From the NCBI GenBank assembly GCA_963921195.1, contig OY992537.1, forward strand, positions 49,915,943 to 49,979,942: a stretch of 64,000 nucleotides of DNA, read 5' to 3'. The translations under genes and the position numbers were made by a program. The notes under the pieces were generated by a model. That model worked only from the letters and a program-made list of their open reading frames with translations. It had not been told where the DNA came from and ran no database searches. Origin of the DNA: Pegoplata infirma. Its lineage: Eukaryota; Arthropoda; Insecta; Diptera; Anthomyiidae. This document shows positions 24,013 through 34,714 of the stretch, piece after piece. Each line of letters opens with the position of its first letter. Position 1 is the stretch's first letter.

Positions 24013-24784
24013 AAAAAATATAAAAAAGTTGCCACAACAACAGGAAAAAATTCTCCACAATTAATGTGGTACTTATAATGCATAAAAAAAAATATATTAT
24101 AAAACAAGTAAAAAAGTTAAATTCGGCCTTGCCGAATGTATTGATACCCTCCACACTCAAAAAAATAAAACTGTAAAGTTAACAAACTTTTTTTTGTTAA
24201 CTCGAGTTTACTGGCTTTTTAGCAAATTTTTAGTTAAAATCAGCGTTTTAACTACTTTTTTTAGTTAAGTTCGATTTACGAAAATACTAGTTTTGTACAA
24301 ATTTGGAATTAATTTTTTTTGTTGACTTTAAAACTGAGTTTACGAATTTTTACTAATTAATTTGCTGATTTTTTGTAACATTTTTGTCAAGTCGAAAATT
24401 TTAAACATTTCTTGTGTAGCCTCCTATGCAAATCTCATTAGTCCTACTTAGGCTGAACTTAACGCTGTGAAAAATATTTTTTTTTTTTATTTAAAAAAAA
24501 AGGTTAGCTGAATTCACCTAATAAAAAATGTTACGAAATTTTCAGCTGAATTTTTAGTTGAAATTACTGTTTTTTTGCTACATTCATTCTACGAAAAGTT
24601 AACTAAATATTTTTTGTTAAATTAACTAGAAATTTAGTAGGTTCAAAATCAGGTGGTCAAATGGTAAAAAAAATCCACAATTTTGTTCTTTTTTGTCAAA
24701 AAATATGTTCGTACTTGTTTAAACATTATTCGGTGTTCAAATATATTCACATATGTCAACCAGTAGCCGAATTAAAGCATTTTG

Positions 24785-24842
24785 TATATGGTTTTGAATT
24801 GAGAAAAGTGTGAAAGAAAAATTTTAATTTTTTAATTTTTGT
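24785..24842 (-). mobile_element. Antisense fragment of the hammerhead repeat family
   Basis: On the minus strand it reads AAATTTTTCTTTCACACTTT, TCTCAATTCAAAACCATAT, the sequence immediately downstream of the ribozyme at 28092-28150. Comparison with the parallel copies near 35715 and 63375 (GAATTAAAGCATTTTGAATT) shows it is an insertion of about 58 bp. Confidence 0.6.
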
Positions 24843-25088
24843 ATTTTTAGGTTATGTTGAATGTACCAAAATTTTTGAGGTGTCCTTAAATTTTCGTTCA
24901 TAACTTTTGAACCGCTGAACCGATATTGCTCAAATACAATACCAAACTGCTCGGAGGAACTTCCAATAAATATGTTAAATTTCAGTCATCTCTGTGTAAT
25001 ACTTTTGCCGTGATTACCATTTCACAGACAGACAGACGGACATCGCTAGAATGTCTTAAAATCGATCACTGATCAATTATATGTATAT

Positions 25089-26412
25089 TAGAGGTGTCCT
25101 TAAAAACGAAAATCACAATTTTATACCTGGTAGGGTCCTATATTGTTCTTTAGTATCTAAAAATGAGTGAGCCAAAATTTGGGGACAATCGGCTAAAAAT
25201 AACTCGTGCCGAAAATGGATTGAAGTTTTGGGACATTCTTATATGAACGAAAAATGCTTTTTTTCCAGCTTTTGGAAAAATATTGGTATTTGATATTTTT
25301 TGTTAAATTTTTTGTGAAATAATGTGAAAATGGTATTAAATTACCTTTCCAAAACGACTAAAAAAATTAAAATCGAATGAAAAATAAGCATTTTACGCAT
25401 ACATGCCCCAGACCATTGTAAGGTTTTTAAAGCCAGAATTTCAAAATTTTCAAAATTTTAGGCAAAAAAATAATAAAAATTTAATTTTACTTTATGATCA
25501 AATTGAAAACATGTTTAAGATTAAAAATAGCAGATATGGTAGCCAAGCTTTTTTTTTATTTGGCGCGGGTAGTGATAAAATTTCCGCGGATTCCAAATAA
25601 AATGCGTTGTTCTTCAATAATTAAGCAAATTTTTGAAAATTTGTGCTCTATTGTACGGGTCGAAGTGTAAAACGTAAATTCTGTAACTTTTGAGAAATCG
25701 GATATATGCAGATATTTTGCACTATAGAAATGTATAACGTCTCAAATTTGTCATTTCACCTCGACGAAAAGGGGTTAAAGATGCCCGATTTCTCAAAAAA
25801 TTTACAGAATTTATGTATTTCACTTCGTATAATACAATACAGAAAATTGTTTCCCATATTTGCTAAATTATTTTAGAAAAACACATTTGCTTTGGAATCC
25901 GCGGAAATTATATCACTACTCACGCCAAATGAAAAAAAAGTAAGACTACCATATCTGTTAGTTTTTATCTATAACATGTATTTAATATAATTATAAAGTA
26001 AAATTTATTTTTTTTTATTTTTTTGCCTAAAAATTTTGAAAATTATCAAATTTTGGCTTTAAAAACCATGCAATGGTCTGGGGCATGTATGCGTAAAATG
26101 CTTATTTTTTATCCGATTTGAATTTCTTTAAGCTTTTTGGAAAGGTAATTTATTACCATTTTCATATTATTTAACAAAAAAATTAACAAAAAATAACATA
26201 TACCAATATTTTTCAAAAAACTAGAAAAAACGTGTTTTTTCATCAGATAAGAGTGTCCCAAAACTTCAATCCATTTTCGGCACGAGTTATTTTAATCCGA
26301 TTGTCTCCAAATTTTGGCTCACTCATTTTTAGATACTAAACTACAATTTAGGACCCTACCACGTATTAAAAAGTGATTTTGAAAAATTACCTTAGTCGTT
26401 AGGACACCTTTA
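25089..26412. mobile_element. hAT-like foldback, 1.32 kb, 8-bp target duplication
   Basis: Ends TAGAGGTGTCCT and AGGACACCTTTA are flanked by the exact octamer ATGTATAT (25081-25088, 26413-26420). The arms are inverted copies, e.g. CCAGACCATTGTAAGG at about 25409 against CCATGCAATGGTCTGG at about 26070, and GGATTGAAGTTTTGGGACA against its complement. A plus-strand frame 25403-25600 lies in the left arm and is not a gene. Confidence 0.85.
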
Positions 26413-26516
26413 ATGTATATACACTTTATGGGATCCCAGACCGATATTTGGATGAGTTACAAACGGATTGACAAATTTATATAAACCCTCTATTACTAAG
26501 TGGAGGGTATAAAAAT

Positions 26517-27260
26517 TAGTAAAAATGTTTAATTCGACTTGCCCGAAATTTCTAAAAATGGCGGGGTTTTCCTTCTTTTTAGAAATTAAAAAAAAAAATC
26601 TCAAAGTTTGTGTCGGCTCGCTATTTAATAGAGCTTGAGATAAACTTTTATTTAAACTTAATTTGAGCCAAATCAGAACATTTTAACCCATGGCACCCTT
26701 TGGTAAAAATTTTCAGTTTTTGGTAAACATTTTCTGAAAAACCAAAATTTTGATCTAGAGGCGCCACCGCGGTAGCGCGGTGCACCGTTTAAAACTATTA
26801 TATTTGCCTTAAACTCATTTTAAATTAAAATTTGTCTATGAAAGGATTTAGAAATTTTGGTAAATATTTTTTTAGAGTTCAAATGGCGATATCTCGAAGT
26901 CCGGCATGCCAAAATTACTAAAAATGGACCGCAAGATAATTATTTTTTTTTTAATTTTTCAAAAATCCAAAATATTGTTTAAAATTTTTCAATAATGCAA
27001 AACTTTGATCGAAGGGCGCCGCGAGTTAAAATGTTCGGATTTGGCTCAAATAATATTAAATAAAAGACTGTCTCGAGCTTTATAAAAAGGTCAAGGGAAA
27101 GAAATTTTGAGATTCTTTAAAAAAACATTTTTTTGAACTCAAACACCGATGTCTCGAAAACCGTTCGACCAATTTTTTTTAATCACGATACAGGTCGCAA
27201 TTTTTAATCAATTGACTTGAAATTTAAAACTTAAGCATCTTTTGGCCCAAGAACGAAACC
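26517..27260. repeat. Composite dispersed repeat, GCGATATCTCGAAAACC type
   Basis: Repeated phrases AAAAATGGCGGGGTTTTCC, TTTTGATCTAGAGGCGCC, GGCGATATCTCGAAGTCCGG and AATTTGAGCCAAATCAGAAC occur here and, in similar order, at 12770-12900 and 44570-45480. No gene. Confidence 0.55.
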
Positions 27261-27312
27261 CACTTTTCTCAATTCAAAAACCATATATAACAAATCGAAA
27301 AATTATAATACA

Positions 27313-27559
27313 CACACAGAAAACAAATTTGCTAATTTCCAACTGAAATTCAATTGTTGCAACAAAAAATCGGTGGATTCATTTGAATTAATGTTAAAAC
27401 AACTAAATATCGGTAGTTACAACAAAATGTTGTTATTACAACTGTCATTTAATTGAAACAACTATAAAATTCGTTAGACATATCAAAATGTAGTTGCAGC
27501 AACCGAATTTTGAGTTAATACAACTGAAAAATTCAGTTGGAAATTTATTTTTCTCTGTG
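27313..27559. mobile_element. MITE with CACACAGAAAA ends, 247 bp
   Basis: Left CACACAGAAAAC and TTTCCAACTGAA face TTCAGTTGGAAA and TTTTTCTCTGTG. The unoccupied version of this site is in the second direct repeat at about 28167 (AATACATAATTATAATTAG), which proves insertion and suggests a 2-bp CA duplication. The TTGTTGCAAC / GTTGTTATTACAAC interior is non-coding. Confidence 0.8.
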
Positions 27560-27868
27560 CATAATTATAATTAGAGCCTGAGCTCGATAATTTAAAAATA
27601 ACGACTATAAGTCGCCCTAAGTGGCAATATCAGTATCTTTGGAAAACTGGCAACACCTAACATTTGTGTCTAAAATATAGACCATGTCTGGCAACGTTTG
27701 CAAAAATAAGTACTTAGATCAGAATGAAGGAGAGGAAGAAGAATAATGATTACTAAAAATAAGTTTATTTACATAAAATAGCAATAACAACACTTCTGTT
27801 AGAAAAAAACTACAGCAACAACACCACTCGAATTGAAAAAATCAGATTTAGTTGATACTTCCTTAACA

Positions 27869-28019
27869 GCCTTCGTGGCGTATCGGTCTAGAGTGATTGT
27901 ACGTTACAAGCAGTTAATAGCAAAGTATTACAGATGATGATGGGTTCAATCCTCGGCGGCTGCGATCTGTAAATAATTTTCACATAAAGAGTTCTATTGA
28001 CTATTAACTAAATAAATTT
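27869..28019 (+). mobile_element. tRNA-derived SINE-like insertion
   Basis: A-box-like TGGCGTATCGG (27876-27886) and B-box-like GGTTCAATCC (27943-27952) are spaced as in a tRNA gene. The start GCCTTCG pairs well with CGGCGGC at 27954-27960. The anticodon arm does not fold, so it is not a working tRNA. The tail to 28019 is AT-rich. Its size accounts for most of the excess of this ribozyme unit over that at locus 3. Confidence 0.55.
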
Positions 28020-28091
28020 GGCATTAAAAGTTTTTCTGAAGATTATTATAACTGGATAATATGAAACTAGTAAGAAACAAACCAGGATGTC
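28020..28091 (+). ncRNA. Type I hammerhead ribozyme, locus 1
   Basis: Core: CTGAAGA (28036-28042), GAA (28063-28065), predicted cleavage after A28072. Stem I inner pairs GTTTTT (28030-28035) with AGAAAC (28073-28078), one G-U. Stem I outer pairs GGCATT (28020-28025) with GATGTC (28086-28091), two G-U. The internal loop between them is AAAA / AAACCAG. Stem II TATTAT / ATAATA is closed by loop AACTGG, with a U-U at its base. Stem III is the self-complementary ACTAGT (28066-28071), too short for a stable hairpin alone, so dimer action is likely. Hammerheads of this kind are known in Penelope-like elements and retrozymes. Confidence 0.75.
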
Positions 28092-28205
28092 TTAAATTTT
28101 TAGAAAAATTAAATTTTTCTTTCACACTTTTCTCAATTCAAAAACCATATATAACAAATCGAAAAATTATAATACATAATTATAATTAGAGCCTGAGCTC
28201 GACTG

Positions 28206-28640
28206 TCTTTACAGAAACAATAATTTAGAAACCCATTGAAATTGAAAAAAAATCGGTCCCCCCTTCGGATTAGGCTTAAATGACTCTAATAAGCGTATTA
28301 TAAAAGACATCGTTTTGAAATTTAACAGGTACTCAACTTTTGTATGCACAAATCTTCATTCCAAATTTAAAGGAATCTGGTAAGTCCTTCTCGTAGTCAA
28401 CTCCCCATACAAACCATTCCGATATCCACATAATTCCCTTAAAATGCATAAAAATAAAAATATTTAATAAAAATTTTATTTGTTTGTGTTAAACGTGTAC
28501 TTTGGTAACCTAAACAAATCTCAATATAATTGGACAATTTTTGGACTTATTGTTAGTCCTCCATATAAAAATTTCGACCGATGTTTCGTTAAACCGGTCA
28601 ATTAGTAAAAAACAAACCAATTCCACTAAAATTTGATCTG
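28206..28640. other. AT-rich stretch without supported gene
   Basis: It begins with the remainder of the second ribozyme-repeat unit (CTGTCTTTACAGAAACAATA), then unassigned AT-rich sequence containing TCGGTCCCCCCTTCGG and AAACCGGTCAATTAG. No open frame of note, no RNA recognised. Confidence 0.4.
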
Positions 28641-28945
28641 TGTGTGTTTTCTACACTAATAGAGATCTAACAAAAGATAGATCCAATCGGCCCATGTTTG
28701 GACTTGGGACGCATTTTCCGGAAAACACTGGTGTAGGGTATCATATGGTCGGCCTTGACCGACTATAACTTTCTTACTTGTTTTTTTTTTTTTTTTTAAT
28801 TTCATACGATTGACCTCCAATTCAATTTGTACCACATACGTTTTAGGTCTAGGAGTATTAAAATTTGCCGGACGTTTAAATAAAAAGACAAACTTTTTTG
28901 CCATACAAAAAAAACTGTCAGTCTAATCCGACATATTCATAAAAA
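28640..28945 (-). repeat. Dispersed repeat start module and linked block
   Basis: On the minus strand, AACAAGTAAGAAAGTTATAG, TCGGTCAAGGCCGACC, ATGATACCCTACACCAG (28790 down to about 28727) is a variant of the fly dispersed-repeat start, with the typical hairpin TCGGTC ... GACCGA. Next to it, 28800-28930 repeats the block with TTTTAGGTCTAGGAG and TGCCGGACGTTTAAA also seen near 13270 and 45560. The minus-strand frame 28656-28904 runs through both. Confidence 0.6.
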
Positions 28946-29030
28946 GTGTCAGCTCATTCAGTTTATTATCTATCGTTCTTTAAAGCGAGAGACAAATGGA
29001 AATTGTCAGGTCGTGCAAAAATCATAAATA

Positions 29031-29523
29031 CAGTCGAACCCGGTTATAACGAACTCCGAGGGACCAGTGAAAATCGTTCGTTATACGCGAAGTTCGCTAT
29101 AAGCGGGTATAATTTTTATCAACCTATTGTTATTTCCAAAAAAATAGATCCAATTTGGTGTTATTTCATGTTTTTTCGTAAATAAACTATTTATTGAGAA
29201 GAAATCATTAAAAATATAAATAAATTTTATAAAAATTATAATATAAACCAAAAAATTCCTACCTTTTGTTAGTTTGATAAACATGATTGCCATACATTAA
29301 AAAAAGTTTATGGGAGTTCGTTATAAAAAAGTAAATATACATGAAATTGTGTTCGTGGGACCATAATAAGCAGTTCGTTTTAACCGAGGATTCGTTATAA
29401 CCGAGTTCGTTATAAAAGAAGTATTTTGTGTGAAAATTTATGCTAAAACGTCGGGACTTTAGAATTAGTTCGTTATAACCGAGAATTCGTTATAACCGAG
29501 TTCGTTATAACCGAGTTTGACTG
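29031..29523. mobile_element. Pogo/Tigger-type MITE, 493 bp
   Basis: Ends CAGTCGAACCCGGTTATAAC and, from the right, CAGTCAAACTCGGTTATAAC, flanked by TA on both sides. Right-end subterminal copies of TTCGTTATAACCGAG are repeated at least four times (29391-29510), and the left side has the complementary GGTTATAACGAACT. CAGTC ends with a TA duplication and GTTATAAC repeats fit pogo-like Tc1/mariner elements. No transposase remains; frames at 28946-29185 and 29081-29293 cross the boundary or lie inside. Confidence 0.85.
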
Positions 29524-29592
29524 TACTAATTTTTTTTCTCTATCGGTCCCAGATCGATATTTCGAACTTTTGATAGAGGGTTAACAAATAAC

Positions 29593-31033
29593 ACACTTAA
29601 AAGAAAAACTCTGTCAAAAAGTCTGTAAAACAACTTTCAGTTTGATTTAGCAATCTTTCAGCAGATTTTTCTGCTAAAATGGATTTTTTTACTAAAATCT
29701 CTGTTATTCAGCTTTATAAAATAACAGAAGTTTTACTGCGTTTTTACTGATTCTGTTGGCTGAATTTCAAAATATGTTTGAACATATTTTTAACAGATTA
29801 TTTTGTAATTTTACAGAAATAGTTTGCTGTCATTTTTTTTCAAGAAAACTTTCAAACTTTCATCAAAATTTTCTAAAAAATGTCTTAGCAGATTTCTCTG
29901 CTGTTTTGACAGATTTCTCTACGGATTTCACCTAGATAATCATGACAGATTTTCAGCAAACCGTGTCTGCTAAAATCAGCAGATTTCTCAGATTGTCTTT
30001 AGCAAATCGATTTAAGTTCTTAATTATCCGCCGTAGTTTTATAATTTCAACTGTATTTTTTTTTTTAATTGTTTATTAATTCATCATTATTATTATTGAA
30101 ACACATTATTGTATTTAAAAGTAATTAATTAATAATTTTATTGTGAAAAAAAATTATAATGATGCCAAAAAGAAGAAGAGAAGGAAACAAAAAACATGTT
30201 GCAATGTTTTAATATTGTTTAAAATATGCAATAAACCAAATAAATGCTCTTATTTCAATGAATGTGTGCAATACAATACAAAATAATAATGAAAATATTA
30301 TAAATGTATGTTTACACGTTCATAAACTATGATCAAAAAGTATGCACAAATTTTTAATAAAAAAATTCTCTGCTAAAATTAAAAATCAGTCTGGTGCACT
30401 CAAAAGAAAACCTCTGTAAAAAAATCTGCAAAATGACTTTCAATTAAAAAAAAAAATCGCAGATTTTTCTGTTGAAATGAATATTTTAACGGAATTCTCT
30501 GCCATTGAATTTTTGAAAATAATAGAAATTTTGCAGAGCTTTTATTGATTCCGTATCTAGAAATTAAGTAGACGACTATAAATAGCTTTCGCTTTAATGC
30601 GTCACTAAATATGTGAGCTGTAGGAATTTATATTGCAAAAGATCAGAAACAAACGCATTATTTACAAAGGATAGTTTTTTTTCTGCTGAAATCAACAGAT
30701 TCTCTGACATTCAATTTTTGAAAACAATAGAAAATTTGCAGAACATTTATTGATTCCATATCTAATAATTAAAGTGGACGAATATAAATAGCTCCCGTTT
30801 AAATGAGCTTTAAGATTTTATGTTGCAAAAGAACAGAAACAAAGACATTATTTACAAAAGAAAATTTTTTCTTCTGAAATCAACAGATTTTTCGGCTGAT
30901 TCGACCCAGTTTATCACTACAGAAATTTAGCCAACCGCATCTGCTAAAATCAGAAGATTTCTCATATGGCTCAAAATGGGTGTATTTTCAGCAGATTTTT
31001 CTGCTGATTGGACAGAGCTCTTATTTTAAGTGT
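29593..31033. mobile_element. Inverted-repeat element with ACACTTAAAA ends
   Basis: Left end ACACTTAAAAGAAAAACTCT faces right end AGCTCTTATTTTAAGTGT. The interior repeats AGCAGATTTTTCTGCT-type palindromes and CTGTTATT / AAATAACAG blocks. A related second start, GCACTCAAAAGAAAACCTCT, lies at 30394, so this may be two overlapping or tandem members (the 30541-30600 and 30750-30800 blocks are also repeats of each other). Non-coding. Confidence 0.65.
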
Positions 31034-31480
31034 AGCCAAAAACACATCATCTGAAAAATTTTTAAAAAATAAAATTTCTTTCATAAATTTCTTATACTTT
31101 CACTACATAGTTTTACAAATATACAGTCATTCGCTATTAAACATATGGATTTGCGTGCAAATATGATGAATGTTGTATATTCGAATGTTTTTTTTTTTTT
31201 GTTTTTGTGCTGTTGTTGTTTGTAAATTCAATTGTTTTACAATTATTTACCACGAAAATAATTATTTTTCTTGTATTTTCGAAATGCAAAAAAAAAGTAA
31301 AATAAAATATATATTGAAATACAAAATTTTTGTTCATGTTTATAATTGTGTTGAACCGAGAAATATCCACAATAATACAACAACATTTACAACAAACCAA
31401 AAAAAAAAACTCAACTATATTTAATTTTAAATAGCACACAGAGTTAATTAAAATAATATTTAAGCCTTATATAAGTGAAC
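31034..31480. other. AT-rich stretch without supported gene
   Basis: Two open frames cover the same bases on opposite strands (31137-31439 minus, 31170-31424 plus). Both are dominated by F, K, N, I and short C/V runs from TTT and TTG repeats, with no domain, so I reject both. Nothing else recognised. Confidence 0.45.
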
Positions 31481-31679
31481 AAGTCGAATATCCTGTCCCT
31501 GCCAGGCGGAACACCAAATCACTTTTCTCAATAGTTCTAATATTTTACCAAACTTTAAAAAAAATTATGTTTGTGCTTAAAAATTTAATATTGCTAGATT
31601 GAGTTACATCAATATATTTCCCAAACTGGAAAAAAATTAATGAGTATAAAAGGTTTTATTGATAAAATTTTAGAACTAA

Positions 31680-33870
31680 ATTTAGAACGCCCATTTCGTC
31701 TCTCCGTTCATAAACCGGATATCAAAAATCCATCGTGTGGATCTGTCCCATGGTCACTCCTATATACATGGCAATTTTTATCTTTCTTTTTATCATGAAG
31801 TGTTTTAAAATTAGTTAAAATGTTAAAAAACACAAAAATTTTTCTACTTAAATTTTTCCTTATAATTCTTCGTACACAGTTTAAATATTAAATCTGACTT
31901 CATAAGGATATGATCCATTGTCAATACTTTATGCTTTACAATTTTCAGCTTCCTTAGTCATTAGGGGTTTCAGAAATAGTTTAAATATTTAAAAACTAAA
32001 TTTCGCCGTCTTCCGCCAGTTTAGTTGTGCCAGCCGAATTTAGAGCCAACTACATAGTTTAATAACAACAACCGAAATTTTCGGTTGCCATAACCAAAAT
32101 TTGTTTTGAAAATTCTGTTGGTCCAAATAAATTTCGGTAATCGCAACCGAAAATTTCAGTTGTTGCAATAAAACCATGCAGTTGGCTCTTAATTCGGCTG
32201 GCACAATTAAACTGTTTTTTCTGTGTATTCCAAAATTTTTAAATCTGACTACTTTATGATAAGCTCCATCGTTAGTACTATACTCGTATCCACGCCCCTT
32301 TTCCCTCTCAATTCTCCGTCCACAGTCCAAAAATTTTAAGTCTGACTACTTAAGGATATGCTCCAGTGTCAGGACAATATGCTTGCAATTTTCGGCTGCG
32401 TAGGTCATTAGGGCTTTAAAGTTAGTCAAATAAAAAAAATAAAACACAATATTGCCTTGCCCCTTTTTCCTCTCAACTCTCCATCTACATTCCAAAAATG
32501 TTAAATCGGACTACTTTAGAATATACTTCATAGTAAGGACTACATGTTAGGGATTTTCAGCTTCCGTATTTATTGGGGCTGAGCTTAAAAATACTCTTAA
32601 ATGTTAAAAAAAAAAATTTTTTTGCCAAGTCCCTTTTTTCTCGTAATTCGCCGCCCACAGGCAAAAAATCCGACTTCGTAAGAATCTGTCCCTGGTGTTT
32701 TATTATATACATGCCAATTTTAAGCTTTTAAGTCCATCAATGAGATTCAAAAGGCGGTGGATACACAAAAAATAAGAGAAACACAAAAAATAAAATATAT
32801 ATTCAGAAAATAGATGGAAATAAATTTACCACGCCCTTTGCCTTTCTTATTCTCCACCCATCCACGAGCCTGGATATCAAAAATCCAGGCTCGTGTTGAT
32901 CTTCCACATGAAACCTTCTATATACATGCCAATTCTGTGCATTTTCCGCTTCCTTTGGGGCTTCAAAAGAAGTTAAAATGTTAAAAATCTCAATTTTGTC
33001 ACTCCCCATTTTCCTTTCAATTCTCCGCCCACAGTCCAAAAATTTAAAATTTGACTACTTCAGGATATGCTTCATCGATAGGACTATACGCTAGAATATT
33101 TTCAGCTTCCTAAGTCATTAGAGGACTTTAAAATAGGCAAAAATGCCAATTTTCATCTTCATATATCATTTGGGGTCTTCAAATTAAATATTAAAAAACA
33201 CAATTTTGCCACGCCCCATTTTTCTCTTAATTCTCCTTCCACAGCTTAAAAAATTTAAATCCAATTACTTCAGGATATGCTTCATTGTTAGAACTAAATG
33301 CTATGCAATTTTCCGCTTCCTAAGTCATTTGGGGTTTCAAAAGAAGAAAAAAATTTTAAAAAATCCCAATTTTGCCACGCCACTTTTCCCTCAATTCTCC
33401 GCCTACATTACGAAAATTTTGAATCCGACTACTTGGGGATATGCGCCATCGTTAGGACTTTATTCTAGGAAATTTTCAGCTTCCTAAGTCATTTAGGGGC
33501 TTCAAAAGAAGTAAAAATGTTAAAAAAATCTAAATTTTGCCACTCCACTTTTCCCCTCAATTCTCCGCCCACATTGCGAAAATTTTAAATCCGACTACTT
33601 GGGGATATGCGGCATCGTTAGGACTATATTCTAGGAAATTTTCAGATTCCTAAGTCATTTGGGGGCTTTAAATTAAGCAAAAACGTCAAAAAATTGCATT
33701 TTGCCACGCCCACTTTCCCGCTTATTTCTCCGCCCACAGGCAAAAAATCGAAAATCCGGCTACGTTAGGATCTGCCCCAGGTGTTTTACTATAAGCATGC
33801 CAATTTTCAGCTTTGTAGCTCATCAGGGGGCTTCAAAAAGCTCTGGATAGACAAAAAAAGAGGAACACAC
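31680..33870 (+). repeat. Tandem array of about 160-185 bp units
   Basis: Repeated phrase: TTTTGCCACGCCCCTTTTCC, TCAATTCTCCGCCCACAG, AAAATTTTAAATCCGACTAC, TTGGGGATATGCGCCATCG, AATTTTCAGCTTCCTAAGTC. Copies occur about every 160-185 bp; CCGCCCACA-like landmarks are near 32323, 32484, 32650, 33013, 33234, 33400, 33567 and 33730. A second-order repeat adds GGATACACAAAAAATAAGAG at about 32759 and a variant at 33846. One MITE (32017-32226) is inserted. Frames at 32040-32330, 32803-33039 and 33206-33487 are array by-products. Confidence 0.85.
32017..32226. mobile_element. Palindromic MITE (copy 2)
   Basis: Near-identical to 6503-6730 from CAGTTTAGTTGTGCCAGCC to ACTGTTTTTTCTGTGT, but lacking the outermost ACACAGAGAGAA on the left and with a small deletion after TTGTTTTGAAAATT. 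High identity between the two copies suggests recent activity. Confidence 0.85.
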
Positions 33871-34714
33871 AAATAGGGAAATTATATATACATATAGAAT
33901 ATAGATAGATGCAACTATTAAAACCAAGAGGAACAATCGACTGTTTATGGAGGGCCGTTTTTCTATATTTAAATTCGAACTTTTCACAGAAAATAAAATC
34001 GTCAAATTTAAATCAACAAACATCGATTGTAAATCACCCAAACATGATATCAACCAAACATTTGGAAAAAACGGCCGCCAGTTAGTCCATAATACAAAAT
34101 TTCGATTTTGTTTTCAACAAACTTAGTCAAGTAATTTTATTTCAAAATTATTTTATCATGTCAACAAAAAGTTTTTGTGTTTGTTGAATTTCTTTGTTGA
34201 AAAAAAAAATAAGATTTTTTACGTTTGTCAGATCAACAAATTGTGTTTGTGTTTGTTGAATTTCTTTGTTGAAAAAAAAAATAATATTTTGTACGTTTGT
34301 CAATGCAAATAATAATTTTAGAGAACTATTACAAACTCGTTTATCAATTTTTTTACATATTTTTTTCAACAATCAATATTTACAAACGTTAGTTGATACC
34401 ACAAATTTACGTATAGGAGCACGTTCAGTGAAAAAGTTAATTGTATTCACAAATATGGGGGTCAATATAACAATTCGTTTTTTTCTGTGTTCAAGTTTAA
34501 ATTGTTATTTTTTGAGTTTAAATTGGAATATTCAATATTTTTTATATTTTCTTTATCATCTTTGAATTTTAATCAGATTTTTCGAATTTATTTTTGTGTG
34601 ATTGTCAATTGGTCAAAACGTTTTTTCACATAATTCCAATTAACCTTCTTCGAATTTCATTTGATTTTTTGTGGAATTTTCTTTTCTGAATTTGAAATCA
34701 TTTTTTTTTCGAAC
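33871..34714. other. AT-rich stretch with a 72-bp tandem pair
   Basis: A phrase TGTTTGTTGAATTTCTTTGT, TGAAAAAAAAAATAA, TTACGTTTGTCA occurs twice with 72-bp spacing (starts at about 34179 and 34251). GGAGGGCCGTTTTTC (33942) and AAAAACGGCCGCC (34067) make a loose inverted pair. Frames at 33823-34053 (-), 34148-34372 (-) and 34266-34565 (+) overlap each other or the tandem pair. No gene supported. Confidence 0.5.

Larger units (their letters stand above)
24100..26516 (+). repeat. Fly dispersed repeat, copy split by a hAT-like foldback
   Basis: It begins AACAAGTAAAAAAGTTAAAT, TCGGCCTTGCCGAATG (24104) and ends ACTAAGTGGAGGGTATAAAA (about 26498-26515). A TACACTCAAAAAAA-type stretch rich in AGTTAAC / GTTAACT (24151-24665) lies near the start, without a clear right end. 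The element 25089-26412 is inserted within the ATATACTTTATGGG module. A further antisense scrap of a ribozyme repeat lies at 24785-24842. Confidence 0.75.
27261..28205 (+). mobile_element. Non-coding hammerhead-ribozyme repeat (retrozyme-like), locus 1
   Basis: The phrase CACTTTTCTCAATTC, AAAAACCATATATAACAAAT, ATTATAATTAGAGCCTGAGC occurs at 27261-27592 (split by a MITE) and again at 28125-28203, so the unit is repeated with its ribozyme (28020-28091) just before the second copy. The period is 864 bp. Subtracting the 247-bp MITE and a SINE-like piece of about 150 bp leaves roughly 450-470 bp, close to the 442 bp of locus 3. Both loci share GAGCTCGAT / GTGCTCGATCTG and CATTTGTGTCTG-type blocks. 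No reverse transcriptase is present. Confidence 0.7.

Noticed and set aside
31137..31439. Overlapping open frames on both strands
   Set aside because: Both are low-complexity readings of TTTG/CAAA runs; neither has a family.
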